Source: JAJKIV01 sp046725585 (GTDB taxonomy: Bacteria > Gemmatimonadota > Gemmatimonadetes > Gemmatimonadales > Gemmatimonadaceae). From it: a stretch of DNA of 64,000 nucleotides. How positions within the stretch are numbered: the stretch's first letter is position 1; each line of letters begins with the position of its first letter. Where the stretch lies: NCBI GenBank assembly GCA_046725585.1, contig JBKOYV010000411.1, forward strand, positions 4,751 through 68,750, given 5' to 3'. Below, in pieces: positions 18,750-27,225 of this stretch. The notes under the pieces were generated by a model. That model saw only the letters and a program-made list of their open reading frames with translations, ran no database searches and was not told the origin of the DNA. The position numbers and the translations under genes are program-made.

Positions 18750-19514
18750 GTGTCCGGGACCGGGCGCGGTCGTCTGGCGATCTGGGGCGGTGGCGTGGCC
18801 GCAGGCCTCGTGCTGCTCGCCGCGCTCGTCATCTGGACCGGTCCGCGTTGGCTGGTGGCACCGCTCGCACGGCGAGCGCCCGGGTGTCTCTATGCCGTCC
18901 ACACACAGGAGCGCGCCGTCGCGCTCACGGTCGATGATGGTCCGGCGATGGAGACAAGAGAGATCCTTCGTGTCCTCCGCGAGAACGACGCGCGCGCCAC
19001 GTTCTTCCTGATCTCGACCCGTGTCACCGGCCGGGAAGCCATCATGAACGACATCCTCGGCCAGGGACACGAGATCGGCAACCACATGACGCGCGACGAG
19101 GCGAGCATTCGCCTGTCGCCGGAGGCCTTCGATGCCGCCGTGACGGAATCCCGCGCCGTGCTGGACCGGTTCGCCCCGGTGCATTGGCTCCGACCCGGGT
19201 CCGGCTGGTATACGCCGAGGATGGTCGCGACGATCGAGCGGGCCGGCTATCGGTGCGCGTTAGGCTCGATCTACCCGTTCGACGCACAGGTTCCATCGCC
19301 CGCGTTCGCGTCGGCATTCATCCTGGCCAACGTCCGGGCCGGCTCCGTCATCGTGCTGCACGACGGCGCGGCGCGTGGGCACCGCACGGCGAAGACCTTG
19401 CAGCGTGTGCTCCCGGCGCTGCGCACGCGTGGCTACCGGGTCGTTTCACTCTCCACCCTCGCTCGGCTCGGTGGCGACGTCGCGACGCAGAACCGGCACC
19501 ACGCAGCGCCCTGA
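18750..19514 (+). CDS. Polysaccharide deacetylase (NodB-homology), membrane-anchored
   Basis: An N-terminal hydrophobic segment (about residues 8-30) acts as anchor or signal. The NodB domain follows with motif 1 TVDDGP (Asp62, Asp63), motif 2 GHEIGNHM (metal His107 and probably His112), motif 3 RPGSGWY and motif 5 VLHDG. It should remove N- or O-acetyl groups from an envelope polysaccharide. Start is a GTG 7 bp after the cupin gene. Length is 254 residues. Confidence 0.88.
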   Translation: MSGTGRGRLAIWGGGVAAGLVLLAALVIWTGPRWLVAPLARRAPGCLYAVHTQERAVALTVDDGPAMETREILRVLRENDARATFFLISTRVTGREAIMNDILGQGHEIGNHMTRDEASIRLSPEAFDAAVTESRAVLDRFAPVHWLRPGSGWYTPRMVATIERAGYRCALGSIYPFDAQVPSPAFASAFILANVRAGSVIVLHDGAARGHRTAKTLQRVLPALRTRGYRVVSLSTLARLGGDVATQNRHHAAP

Positions 19515-19551
19515 AACGGCCCTGGACAGCCAGACACGGAACGGATCGGGT

Positions 19552-20598
19552 ATGCGGGTCAAAGGCATCACCTACGACACCGGCTTCCTCGGCTCGGGCA
19601 CGAGCACTCGCGAGCCGTTCGACCCGGAGGTCGTGCGGCGCGAGATGCGCGTCATCCGCGACGACCTGCACTGCAGCGCGGTGCGCGTCACCGGCGGCGA
19701 CCCGGACCGCCTGGAGATCGCCGCGAGGCACGCCGCCGACGCCGGGCTCGAGGTCTGGTTTTGTCCGTTCACCAACGGCCTCACGCAGGACGAGCTGCTC
19801 GACCTGCTCGCCGACTGCGCGGAGCGTGCCGAGCGGCTGCGCCGAGCCGGCGCGGAGGTCGTGCTGCTCACGGGGTCGGAAGTGAGCCTGTTCACGCTCG
19901 GCTTGCTCCCCGGCGAGACGCTCGAGGAGCGGCTCGCGCTGGTGGCCGACCCGCTCCGCGTGCGCCCGCTGATTGGCGAGGTGCGCGCGCGAATGAACAC
20001 TTTTCTGGGCCGGGCCGTACAGGTCGTCCGCGCGCGGTTCGGCGGACCGGTGAGCTACGCCTCGCTCCCTCTGGAGGGCGTCGACTGGGCCCCGTTCGAT
20101 GTCATCGCCACCGACGCCGCTTACCGCTCGGCGGCCACGGCCGCCCACTTCCGCGACCTCGTGCGCGCATTCGTCGCGCAGGGTCGCGCGCAAGGAAAGC
20201 CGGTTGCGGCGACCGAGTTCGGGTGCATGACGTACCGCGGCGCGGGCGATAGTGCCGCCGACGTCCACTCGATGCTCGTGTGGCGCGACGACGGCCGCGC
20301 CGACCGCCTGAACGGCGAGTACGTGCGCGACGAGGCCGAGCAGGCGACCTACCTGCGCGAGCTGATGGACGTCTTCGAGGCCGAGGGCGTCGACGCCGCG
20401 TTCGTGTACACATTCGCGCGCTACGACCTCCCGCACCGCAATGACCCGCGCGCGGACCTCGACGTGGCGAGCCGCGGCGTGGTCAAGGTGCTCGACGACC
20501 ACGGCGGCGCTCGTGGTCTGAGCGGACGGCGGTATCCCGACATGCCGTGGGAGCCGAAGGCCGCGTTCGACGCCGTGGCGGACCTCTACCGCCGCTGA
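19552..20598 (+). CDS. Glycoside-hydrolase-like TIM-barrel protein (family often labelled 'abortive infection')
   Basis: The ATG giving MRVKGITYDTGF is preferred to longer openings that run back into the deacetylase gene. The 348-residue protein looks like a (beta/alpha)8 barrel: successive strands end in WFCPF, SEVSLF, VIATD and AATEFGC, with acidic residues where glycoside hydrolases place catalytic acids (for example Glu in ATEFG). Actinobacterial relatives carry the automatic label 'abortive infection protein', which I consider unsupported. It sits between the deacetylase and the SGNH hydrolase on the same strand, which suits carbohydrate or ester chemistry. Confidence 0.75.
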   Translation: MRVKGITYDTGFLGSGTSTREPFDPEVVRREMRVIRDDLHCSAVRVTGGDPDRLEIAARHAADAGLEVWFCPFTNGLTQDELLDLLADCAERAERLRRAGAEVVLLTGSEVSLFTLGLLPGETLEERLALVADPLRVRPLIGEVRARMNTFLGRAVQVVRARFGGPVSYASLPLEGVDWAPFDVIATDAAYRSAATAAHFRDLVRAFVAQGRAQGKPVAATEFGCMTYRGAGDSAADVHSMLVWRDDGRADRLNGEYVRDEAEQATYLRELMDVFEAEGVDAAFVYTFARYDLPHRNDPRADLDVASRGVVKVLDDHGGARGLSGRRYPDMPWEPKAAFDAVADLYRR

Positions 20599-20628
20599 CG
20601 CCTGTCGACGCTCGGAGCCCAGGAACCC

Positions 20629-21264
20629 ATGCCACACGTCGTCCTGCTCGGCGATTCCATCTTCGATAACGGCGCCTACACGGGCGGCGGGCCCGACGTC
20701 GTCACGCAGCTTCGGGAGCTTATTCCCGCCGGCTGGCGCGCGACGTTAGGTGCGGTGGACGGCGCGACCACGGACGACTTCGCGGCGCAGCTGGACTCGC
20801 TGCCTGACGACGCCACGCACCTCGTCGTCAGCCTTGGCGGCAACGACGCGCTCGGCCACCTGGACCTCCTCGATCGGCGTGTGCATTCGAGCGCCGAGGC
20901 GCTGGCCGAGCTCGCCGGCGCAGCCGAGCGGTTCGAGAAACGCTACCGGCGAGCCATCGACGGCGTCCTGGCGTATCGCCTTCCGACCACGCTGTGCACG
21001 ATCTATAACGGCAACTTCCCGGACGCCGACTTCCAGCGGCTAGCCGCGACCGCGCTCACGTCGTTCAACGACGCGATCCTGCGCGTCGCCTTCGCAAAGG
21101 CGGTTGCGGTGATCGACCTGCGGCTCGTGTGCAACGAAGCGGCCGACTACGCGAACCCCATCGAGCCGTCATCTCATGGCGGAGGGAAAATCGCCCGCGT
21201 GATCACGCGGGCGATAGACGTGGGCGAGTCGCCGAGCGGCCTCACGCGGGTGTTCGTCGGCTGA
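20629..21264 (+). CDS. SGNH/GDSL-family hydrolase
   Basis: The 211-residue protein has block I GDSIFDN with nucleophile Ser10, block III GGND, and a C-terminal EPSSHGG stretch containing the likely catalytic His. There is no signal peptide, so it is probably cytoplasmic. It should hydrolyse an ester or remove acyl groups. It follows the TIM-barrel gene by 30 bp on the same strand. Confidence 0.88.
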   Translation: MPHVVLLGDSIFDNGAYTGGGPDVVTQLRELIPAGWRATLGAVDGATTDDFAAQLDSLPDDATHLVVSLGGNDALGHLDLLDRRVHSSAEALAELAGAAERFEKRYRRAIDGVLAYRLPTTLCTIYNGNFPDADFQRLAATALTSFNDAILRVAFAKAVAVIDLRLVCNEAADYANPIEPSSHGGGKIARVITRAIDVGESPSGLTRVFVG

Positions 21265-21296
21265 CGACAGCCCGCGCCCGCCGCCGCGGAGAGCGG

Positions 21297-22091
21297 TCAC
21301 GAGATCATTTCCGGCTCCATCACCTTCTCCACGACCTTCCCGTCGACAATGCTCACGTAATACACCTTCGCTTCCGCCCGCGTGTGCACGACACGCTTTA
21401 CCTCGTTGTCCTCGAAGTAGATCCCCGCATCGTTGTCGCACGCGTAGCCCGGCTTCATCTGCCCCGAACCGATGAGCTTCTGGTAGAGCGGACGTCGCCC
21501 CGGCTCGCGGTCGTAATGCGGCGAGTGACTCCCCTTGAGGAACCCGAGACACTTCACGATCGACAGCTCCTTCGGGCGCGAGTCGGTCGTGCCCTCCTCG
21601 AACCAGCATAACGAGCCCGCGCTCGCGCCGCCGAGGACGATGCCGCGGTCCCACGCCTGACGGAGCACCTCGTCGATCGCCTGGGCCTTCCAGATCGCCT
21701 GCTGATTGAGCGTGTTGCCACCGGAGCACACGATGCCATCCATCGACAGGAACACTTCGTCCCAGCCCTTGGTCTGTTCGGTGCTCGCAATGAAGCTCGT
21801 CTGCACGTACGGCTCGACCTGGAGCGGCGCGCAGTTCTGATAGAACGTGATGCTGCCGTTTGGGCTGTCGGCGGACGCCGTGGGCAGGTAGCAGATCCTG
21901 GGTCGCGGCTTGCCGGTGAGCGACGCCATGTACCGGATGAAGGCGGTGTTGAAGCCGCCGCCGGCGATCAGGATCTTGCGCGTCGCGGTCTGCGCGGGGG
22001 AGTCGGAATTCACGGTCGCGAACGGGAGATGGCCGGAGCCTAGTGCAACGGATCCGACCGCAGAGCGGACGACGAACTCTCTTCTCTTCAT
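21297..22091 (-). CDS. Exported S51-type peptidase (cyanophycinase/dipeptidase E family)
   Basis: Start at MKRREFVV, preceded by GGAGATCCT, gives 264 residues. The N-terminus has a twin-arginine-like signal. The S51 signature GGNT occurs near residue 124 and the nucleophile elbow GGASAGS places Ser157. A downstream His in the SPHYD region probably completes the site. The family (cyanophycinase, alpha-aspartyl dipeptidase) cleaves unusual or Asp-containing peptides. It is convergent with the SGNH gene and is followed on the same strand by no partner. Confidence 0.85.
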   Translation of the reverse strand: MKRREFVVRSAVGSVALGSGHLPFATVNSDSPAQTATRKILIAGGGFNTAFIRYMASLTGKPRPRICYLPTASADSPNGSITFYQNCAPLQVEPYVQTSFIASTEQTKGWDEVFLSMDGIVCSGGNTLNQQAIWKAQAIDEVLRQAWDRGIVLGGASAGSLCWFEEGTTDSRPKELSIVKCLGFLKGSHSPHYDREPGRRPLYQKLIGSGQMKPGYACDNDAGIYFEDNEVKRVVHTRAEAKVYYVSIVDGKVVEKVMEPEMIS

Positions 22092-22203
22092 AGGATCTCC
22101 GTTGCCGGGAGAGTTGTGCTCGTACCGCGAGGAGTATGTCCGGGCGCGCCTCCGTCGGCAACGTGTGCGGATCGAGCAGACCGACGACCAGCGGCGGGCT
22201 CCG

Positions 22204-23838
22204 TCACGCCGTCGTGACCGCTGCCGCTCGCTCGAGGTGCAGCTCGGCGATCGCGACCTCACGCATGCGGAACTTCTGGATCTTCCCGGTTACCGTCATC
22301 GGGAAGGAATCGACGAACCGCCAGTAGGCCGGAATCTTGTAGCTCGCGATGCGGCCTTTGCAGAACGCGGTCAGCGCGTCTCCCGTCAGGCCCGAGTCGG
22401 GACGCGCCCGCACCCACGCCATCACCTCCTCGCCGTATCGCTCACTGGGGACGCCGATGACCTGGGCATCGACGACACCGGGGTGAGTGAGGAGATACTC
22501 CTCGACTTCGCGCGGGTAGATGTTCTCGCCGCCCCGGATGATCATGTCCTTGATTCGGCCGACGATGTTGACGTATCCCTCCGCATCCATCGTCGCGAGG
22601 TCGCCCGTGTGCATCCACCGCGCGGGGTCGATCGCCTCGCGCGTCGCGGCATCGTTGTCCCAGTAGCCGAGCATCACACTGTACCCGCGCGTGCAGAGCT
22701 CGCCCGGGGTCCCGTGCTCCACGATCCTGCCGGTCTCCGGGTCGATGACCTTGACCTCGACGTGCGGATGCACGCGGCCGACCGTCGATACTCGCTTCTC
22801 GAGCGGGTCGTCGAGCAGACTCTGAGTCGAGACGGGAGACGTTTCCGTCATCCCGTAGCAGATCGTCACTTCGGGCATGTGCATCAGCGACTGCACCTTC
22901 TTCATCACCTCGACCGGACAGGGTGATCCCGCCATGATGCCCGTGCGCAGCGACGTGAGGTCGAACTCCGCGAATCGGGGGTGCGTGAGCTCGGCGATGA
23001 ACATCGTGGGCACCCCGTAAAGCGCCGTACACCGCTCGGCCGCCGTCGTCTCCAGTGCCGTGAGCGGGTCGAACGCCTCACCGGGGATGACCATGCACGC
23101 GCCGTGGGTGGTGCAGGCGAGATTCCCGAGCACCATCCCGAAGCAATGGTAGAACGGGACCGGGATGCAGACCCGGTCGCGCTCGGTGTAGCCTAACGTT
23201 TCACCGATGAAGAACCCGTTGTTCAGGATGTTGTGGTGCGAAAGCGTGGCCCCCTTGGGGAATCCCGTCGTCCCCGACGTGTACTGAATGTTGATCGGTT
23301 CATCGAACTGCAGCACGCCTTCCCGGGCCGCGAGCTCCGACTCGGTCACGCTGGCGCCGCGTCGCATGAGGTCGTCCCACTCGCTGTCGAGTACGATGGC
23401 TTCCTCGAGGTCAGCGCAGTCGTGCCGCACCTCGTCGAGCAGCGCCACGTAGTCCGTGCCGCGGAACTCGCGGGCGAGCAGCAAGAGCTTCACCCCGGAC
23501 TGTTTCAACGCGTACCGCAGCTCGGAGGATTTGTACGCTGGATTGATGTTGACCAGGATGCATCCGATGCGCGCCGTCGCGTATTGCGTGACGACCCACT
23601 CGAACCGATTCGGGGACCAGATCCCGACGCGATCGCGCGGCTCGATGCCGCTCGCGATGAGCGCTCGGGCGAGCGCCGAGGTCGAGTCGTAGAGCTCCCG
23701 ATACGTCGCCCGATAGCTCTGCGAACGAACCACGAGCGCGTCACGGTCTCCGTGTCGCTCGACGGTGCGACGGAAGTTCTCGCCGATGGTTTCGCCGAGC
23801 AACGGGATGGGACTCGTCCCGTGAGCGTAGGATCGCAT
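22204..23838 (-). CDS. Acyl-CoA synthetase (AMP-binding, medium/long-chain type)
   Basis: ATP-dependent activation of a carboxylic acid to its CoA thioester, in the cytoplasm. Start at MRSYAHGTSP gives 544 residues. Motifs: P-loop YTSGTTGFPKG near 186, YGMTETSP near 330, TGDLATMD, the hinge GRIKDMIIRGGENIYP, and the catalytic Lys in TGKIQKFRMRE near the C-terminus. The overall layout matches FadD-like or 'AMP-binding protein' acyl-CoA ligases used in beta-oxidation. It stands alone. Confidence 0.92.
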   Translation of the reverse strand: MRSYAHGTSPIPLLGETIGENFRRTVERHGDRDALVVRSQSYRATYRELYDSTSALARALIASGIEPRDRVGIWSPNRFEWVVTQYATARIGCILVNINPAYKSSELRYALKQSGVKLLLLAREFRGTDYVALLDEVRHDCADLEEAIVLDSEWDDLMRRGASVTESELAAREGVLQFDEPINIQYTSGTTGFPKGATLSHHNILNNGFFIGETLGYTERDRVCIPVPFYHCFGMVLGNLACTTHGACMVIPGEAFDPLTALETTAAERCTALYGVPTMFIAELTHPRFAEFDLTSLRTGIMAGSPCPVEVMKKVQSLMHMPEVTICYGMTETSPVSTQSLLDDPLEKRVSTVGRVHPHVEVKVIDPETGRIVEHGTPGELCTRGYSVMLGYWDNDAATREAIDPARWMHTGDLATMDAEGYVNIVGRIKDMIIRGGENIYPREVEEYLLTHPGVVDAQVIGVPSERYGEEVMAWVRARPDSGLTGDALTAFCKGRIASYKIPAYWRFVDSFPMTVTGKIQKFRMREVAIAELHLERAAAVTTA

Positions 23839-23995
23839 GGTGTCCTCGCGGTCGGAGGGTTGCTTCTCGTCGGCGCCCGATGAACATGGTACGGAGCCTT
23901 CGAGCTGGCGAGGACATCGGCAGGCCCCCGACCAGCCCAATGGCTATCGCGCCCGGCGGGTGTTCTGCCGATCATTCACGCGGAGGGGCCCTACC

Positions 23996-24556
23996 ATGAA
24001 CACGACTTCGAGAGCGCTGATCGGGTTGATCACCGTTGCCGGCGTGCTCCGCGCGCAGGGCGCGACAGCCAGTCAGCCGCGCCGGATGACGGTCGGAGTC
24101 GAGATCGACGTGCTGCCGTACCTCCTGAGCGGCTACTACGGCTCGGTGTGGATTGGCGAGGGACAGTGGCGTGCCCGGGCCGTCATATCACGAAGCACGC
24201 TCCCGAGCTTCGTCGTGCAGGACGGTTTCGAGGACCACCGCCTCCACGTGGTCGCGGCGCTCGTCGACCATTTCTTTAAACCCGACTTCCGCGGCTTCTG
24301 GGTCGGGGGCGGCGGGGAATACTGGAAGAACGATGTTCGGAGCAAAGCGACTGGTCAGTCAGCGAGCTGGAACAACGTGGCCGCGACGGCCGGGGGAGGG
24401 TACGTATGGAAGTTCCACGGCAACTTCTACCTGAACCCGTGGGGTGCCGGTCACCTGCTCGTTGGCGGCGACACGAAGGTCCCGGTAGGAACCGAAACCT
24501 ACGAACCAAACCGCCTCACGGGCGAGGTGTCGCTCAAGGCCGGATGGCACTTCTGA
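23996..24556 (+). CDS. Small exported outer-membrane-like protein, hypothetical
   Basis: The ATG at 23996 has a CGGAGGGG ribosome-binding site and gives 186 residues with a signal peptide (MNTTSRALIGLITVAGVLRAQ). Alternating aromatic and polar residues (GYYGSVWIGEG, GFWVGGGGEYWKND, GEVSLKAGWHF) and the terminal Phe suggest a small outer-membrane beta-barrel. No enzyme motif is seen. It lies divergent from the acyl-CoA synthetase and upstream of a serine hydrolase. Confidence 0.7.
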   Translation: MNTTSRALIGLITVAGVLRAQGATASQPRRMTVGVEIDVLPYLLSGYYGSVWIGEGQWRARAVISRSTLPSFVVQDGFEDHRLHVVAALVDHFFKPDFRGFWVGGGGEYWKNDVRSKATGQSASWNNVAATAGGGYVWKFHGNFYLNPWGAGHLLVGGDTKVPVGTETYEPNRLTGEVSLKAGWHF

Positions 24557-24628
24557 TCGCTGGCGCAGTAAGCGAAGTGAGCGGAAGATTCTTCCTTGCC
24601 TCGACCTGATCAACGACGAGCCTTGTCC

Positions 24629-25822
24629 ATGAAACGCCCGCGCTTCGTCATCGCAGTTCTGCTTACCGCGGCTACGACATCGTCCGCTGCCGGGCAGATG
24701 GCGTGGCCGACGAAAGGTTGGCCTACCGCGACCCCGCAATCCGTCGGGCTCAACCCCAAGGTCCTCGACAGCCTCGACGCCGAAATCGCCTCGGGCCGCT
24801 ACGGCAACGTGGATCGGATGCTCGTGATTCGCCACGGGCGCGTCGCGTTCGACAAGAAATACCCGCGCAACTACGACAGCGTCTATGCCGATTCCGTCCA
24901 CGTGAAGGGCGCGCTCAACCCGCATGACGAGACCGGGCCGTTCAACTACTACAACGTCTGGTGGCATCCGTATTATCGCCGCGGGGACCTGCACACGCTG
25001 CAGTCGGTGACGAAGACGATCACGTCGGTCATCATCGGAGTCGCCGTCACGCGGCGCGAGTTCCCGAGCCTCGACACGCCCGTCCTGTCCTTCTTCGATG
25101 TCGCCAAGGTCGCGAACGTCGATGATCGCAAGCGGAAGATGACGATCCGTCACCTGCTTACGATGACGGCGGGCATCGACTGGAACGAGAGTCTCCCGTA
25201 CGCCGATCCGAACAACACGGGGATCGGGATGGAGGAAAGCGAAGATTGGGTGAAGTTCACGATCGACCGTCCGATGTCGGAAGACCCGGGAACGCGGTGG
25301 AACTACAACAGCGGCGCCTCGGCCCTGCTCGCGTACATCTTCCGCAAGGCTACGAAGACCGACGTCGAGGAGTACGCCGCCCGCCATCTCTTCACGCCGC
25401 TCGGCATCGACCGGTGGTTCTGGAAGCGCTCGCCGAGCGGGCTCGCGGACACCGAAGGCGGGCTCTATCTCGAGGCGCGCGACCTCGCGAAGATCTGGTA
25501 CCTCTTCCTCAGGAACGGGATGTGGGAAGGCCGCCAGATCGTCTCCCCCGACTGGGTGAAGCTGTCCGTGGCGCCGGCGATGGCGGTCGCTCCGGCGCCT
25601 AACGCGCCGAAGTACGGGCTGAAGTGGTGGCTCTATCCCGATCCCCGGGACGGCGCGAAGTTCATCTGGGGCGGGTCGGGGTTCGGTGGACAGGTGCCCA
25701 TGACGTTCCCGGAGGATGACCTGATCGTCGTGTTCAACGGCTGGAACATTCTCCCGGGACGGCCCGGGCTGCCGCGTGGGCAGGTGACGGCGCGGCTCGT
25801 GAAAGCAATCGTCGGCCCCTGA
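24629..25822 (+). CDS. Exported serine hydrolase, beta-lactamase/AmpC fold
   Basis: The ATG at 24629 opens a 397-residue protein with signal peptide (cleavage near SAAGQ). The SxxK motif is SVTK (Ser126, Lys129) and the second motif is Tyr-Asn-Ser in RWNYNSG. A glycine-rich GGSGFGGQ occurs where the third motif is expected. These are the signatures of class C beta-lactamase, DD-peptidase and esterase relatives. Resistance cannot be concluded from them. It is one of three serine hydrolases of this fold within 9 kb. Confidence 0.85.
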   Translation: MKRPRFVIAVLLTAATTSSAAGQMAWPTKGWPTATPQSVGLNPKVLDSLDAEIASGRYGNVDRMLVIRHGRVAFDKKYPRNYDSVYADSVHVKGALNPHDETGPFNYYNVWWHPYYRRGDLHTLQSVTKTITSVIIGVAVTRREFPSLDTPVLSFFDVAKVANVDDRKRKMTIRHLLTMTAGIDWNESLPYADPNNTGIGMEESEDWVKFTIDRPMSEDPGTRWNYNSGASALLAYIFRKATKTDVEEYAARHLFTPLGIDRWFWKRSPSGLADTEGGLYLEARDLAKIWYLFLRNGMWEGRQIVSPDWVKLSVAPAMAVAPAPNAPKYGLKWWLYPDPRDGAKFIWGGSGFGGQVPMTFPEDDLIVVFNGWNILPGRPGLPRGQVTARLVKAIVGP

Positions 25823-25856
25823 CGCACGGGCGTCACGCGAATACCTAACGTGCAAA

Positions 25857-26249
25857 ATGCCTTACCAAATATCGTACGACGGACCCATCCTCGTGGTGCG
25901 GTTCTTCGGGATCGTCACCGAGAGCGACCTCGTGGGCTCGGCCGATGACGTCATTGCCCTCGAGGACCGCGGGCGAAACACACGGCCGCGACTCACCGAC
26001 CTGCGAGAGGTCTCCGACTCCCCCATCGGTTACGCCGAGGTCGCGAACATCGCCGATCGGGTAGGGCACCGTCCGCTGTCCTCGGCCATCCGATCGGCAT
26101 TCGTGGTCGACCGGCCGGTGCAGCTCGGGTTCGCCAGAATGTTCCAGACACTCAACCAACACCCGCAGGTCACCGTCGGGATCTTCGAGGATGAAGCGAC
26201 AGCACGTCAATGGCTCATTGATGGGGCGGCGGATACGACGGACAGCTGA
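25857..26249 (+). CDS. SpoIIAA/STAS-like small cytoplasmic protein
   Basis: This 130-residue protein has a pattern of alternating strands and helices (MPYQISYDGPILVVRFFGIVT, LTDLREVSD, VGIFEDEATARQWL) like the SpoIIAA-like (UspA-independent) STAS-fold hypothetical family. No Ser phosphorylation motif is certain. A CCTAACG heptamer lies at 25844, just before the ATG. It is 22 bp upstream of the class A-like enzyme gene and may be in the same operon. Confidence 0.65.
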   Translation: MPYQISYDGPILVVRFFGIVTESDLVGSADDVIALEDRGRNTRPRLTDLREVSDSPIGYAEVANIADRVGHRPLSSAIRSAFVVDRPVQLGFARMFQTLNQHPQVTVGIFEDEATARQWLIDGAADTTDS

Positions 26250-26271
26250 CGCCAGTCGAGGGAGGCGAACG

Positions 26272-27225
26272 ATGAGATCGACGAGCCGGATCGCGTTGGC
26301 AGTGATCGGAACCGTACTTGCCGTCAGGCTCAGTCCCGCGCAGCAGCCACGCTCAGCGAGCGGGCTCCAACGCCTCCTCGACGCGGAGCTCGCCCGGTTT
26401 CCGGGCAAGGCGGGCGTGTGGGTCAAGCACCTCACCACGGGTGAGGAGGCCGCGGTTCGCGCGGACGACGCGTTCAACAGTGCGAGCGTCATCAAGCTTC
26501 CCGTGATGACGCTCGCCTTCGAGATGGCCGACAAGGGTCAGCTATCGCTCTCGGATCGCGTGACGATCAACGCGTCGGATTTTCGCGGCGGGTCCGGCGT
26601 TTTTCAGTTCAACGATCCCGGTCTGCAGCCGACGCTCCGGGACGTGCTGCTCCAGATGGTCATCACGAGCGACAACACCGCGACCGACATCGCGATCGCG
26701 AAGGTGGGCGGCGTCGAACGCGTCAACGCGTGGCTGCGCGACCACGGTTACGCCGATGCGCTCACGCTCAACATGACGGTGAAGGATCTCTTCGCGAAGT
26801 ATCGCGCGCTCCCGCGGGGCACGAACTGGAACGAGAAGACGAACGGCGACCGTGGCTACTGGTTAGGCGTGATGACGCCGCGCGCGACCGGGCGGCTGAT
26901 CGAGTCGATTCAGAAATGCAACGACGGAACGGCCGCGGCGCCCGCGATCGCCGCGAAGAAGTCCTGCGCCGACATGATCCGCATGATGCGAGCGCAGCAG
27001 TCCGGCGCCCGGCGTCTCCCGCACTTTCTCAACGTCGAGGTTGCCCACAAGACGGGTGATTTCCCTCCGGTGCTCGCGAACGATGTCGGCGTGGTGTACG
27101 CCAGGTCAGGCCCGATCGTGATCGCGTTCTTCGCGAACGCCATCGAAGGTCCGTACGGCGAAGCCGAGGACAGGATCGGCCGCATCGCGCAGCTCATCGT
27201 CGAGTACTTCGACGGGGCGCAGTGA
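26272..27225 (+). CDS. Class A beta-lactamase-like serine hydrolase, exported
   Basis: The product is 317 residues with signal peptide to about residue 24. All three class A hallmarks are present in order: SVIK (Ser72-Lys75), SDN (133-135) and KTG (260-262). An omega-loop Glu equivalent to Glu166 is not obvious at the expected spacing, so it may be a penicillin-interactive hydrolase rather than a true beta-lactamase. The last four bases overlap the start of the next gene (GTGA), indicating translational coupling. Confidence 0.85.
   Translation: MRSTSRIALAVIGTVLAVRLSPAQQPRSASGLQRLLDAELARFPGKAGVWVKHLTTGEEAAVRADDAFNSASVIKLPVMTLAFEMADKGQLSLSDRVTINASDFRGGSGVFQFNDPGLQPTLRDVLLQMVITSDNTATDIAIAKVGGVERVNAWLRDHGYADALTLNMTVKDLFAKYRALPRGTNWNEKTNGDRGYWLGVMTPRATGRLIESIQKCNDGTAAAPAIAAKKSCADMIRMMRAQQSGARRLPHFLNVEVAHKTGDFPPVLANDVGVVYARSGPIVIAFFANAIEGPYGEAEDRIGRIAQLIVEYFDGAQ

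Noticed and set aside
19552..20598. Phage-defence (abortive infection) gene
   Set aside because: The label given to relatives is not supported by sequence; no toxin, nuclease or CAAX-type motif is present and neighbours are carbohydrate or ester enzymes.
24359..25855. 498-residue open frame opposite the serine hydrolase
   Set aside because: It is antisense to a gene with complete catalytic motifs and has the Arg/His-rich composition typical of shadow frames in GC-rich DNA.
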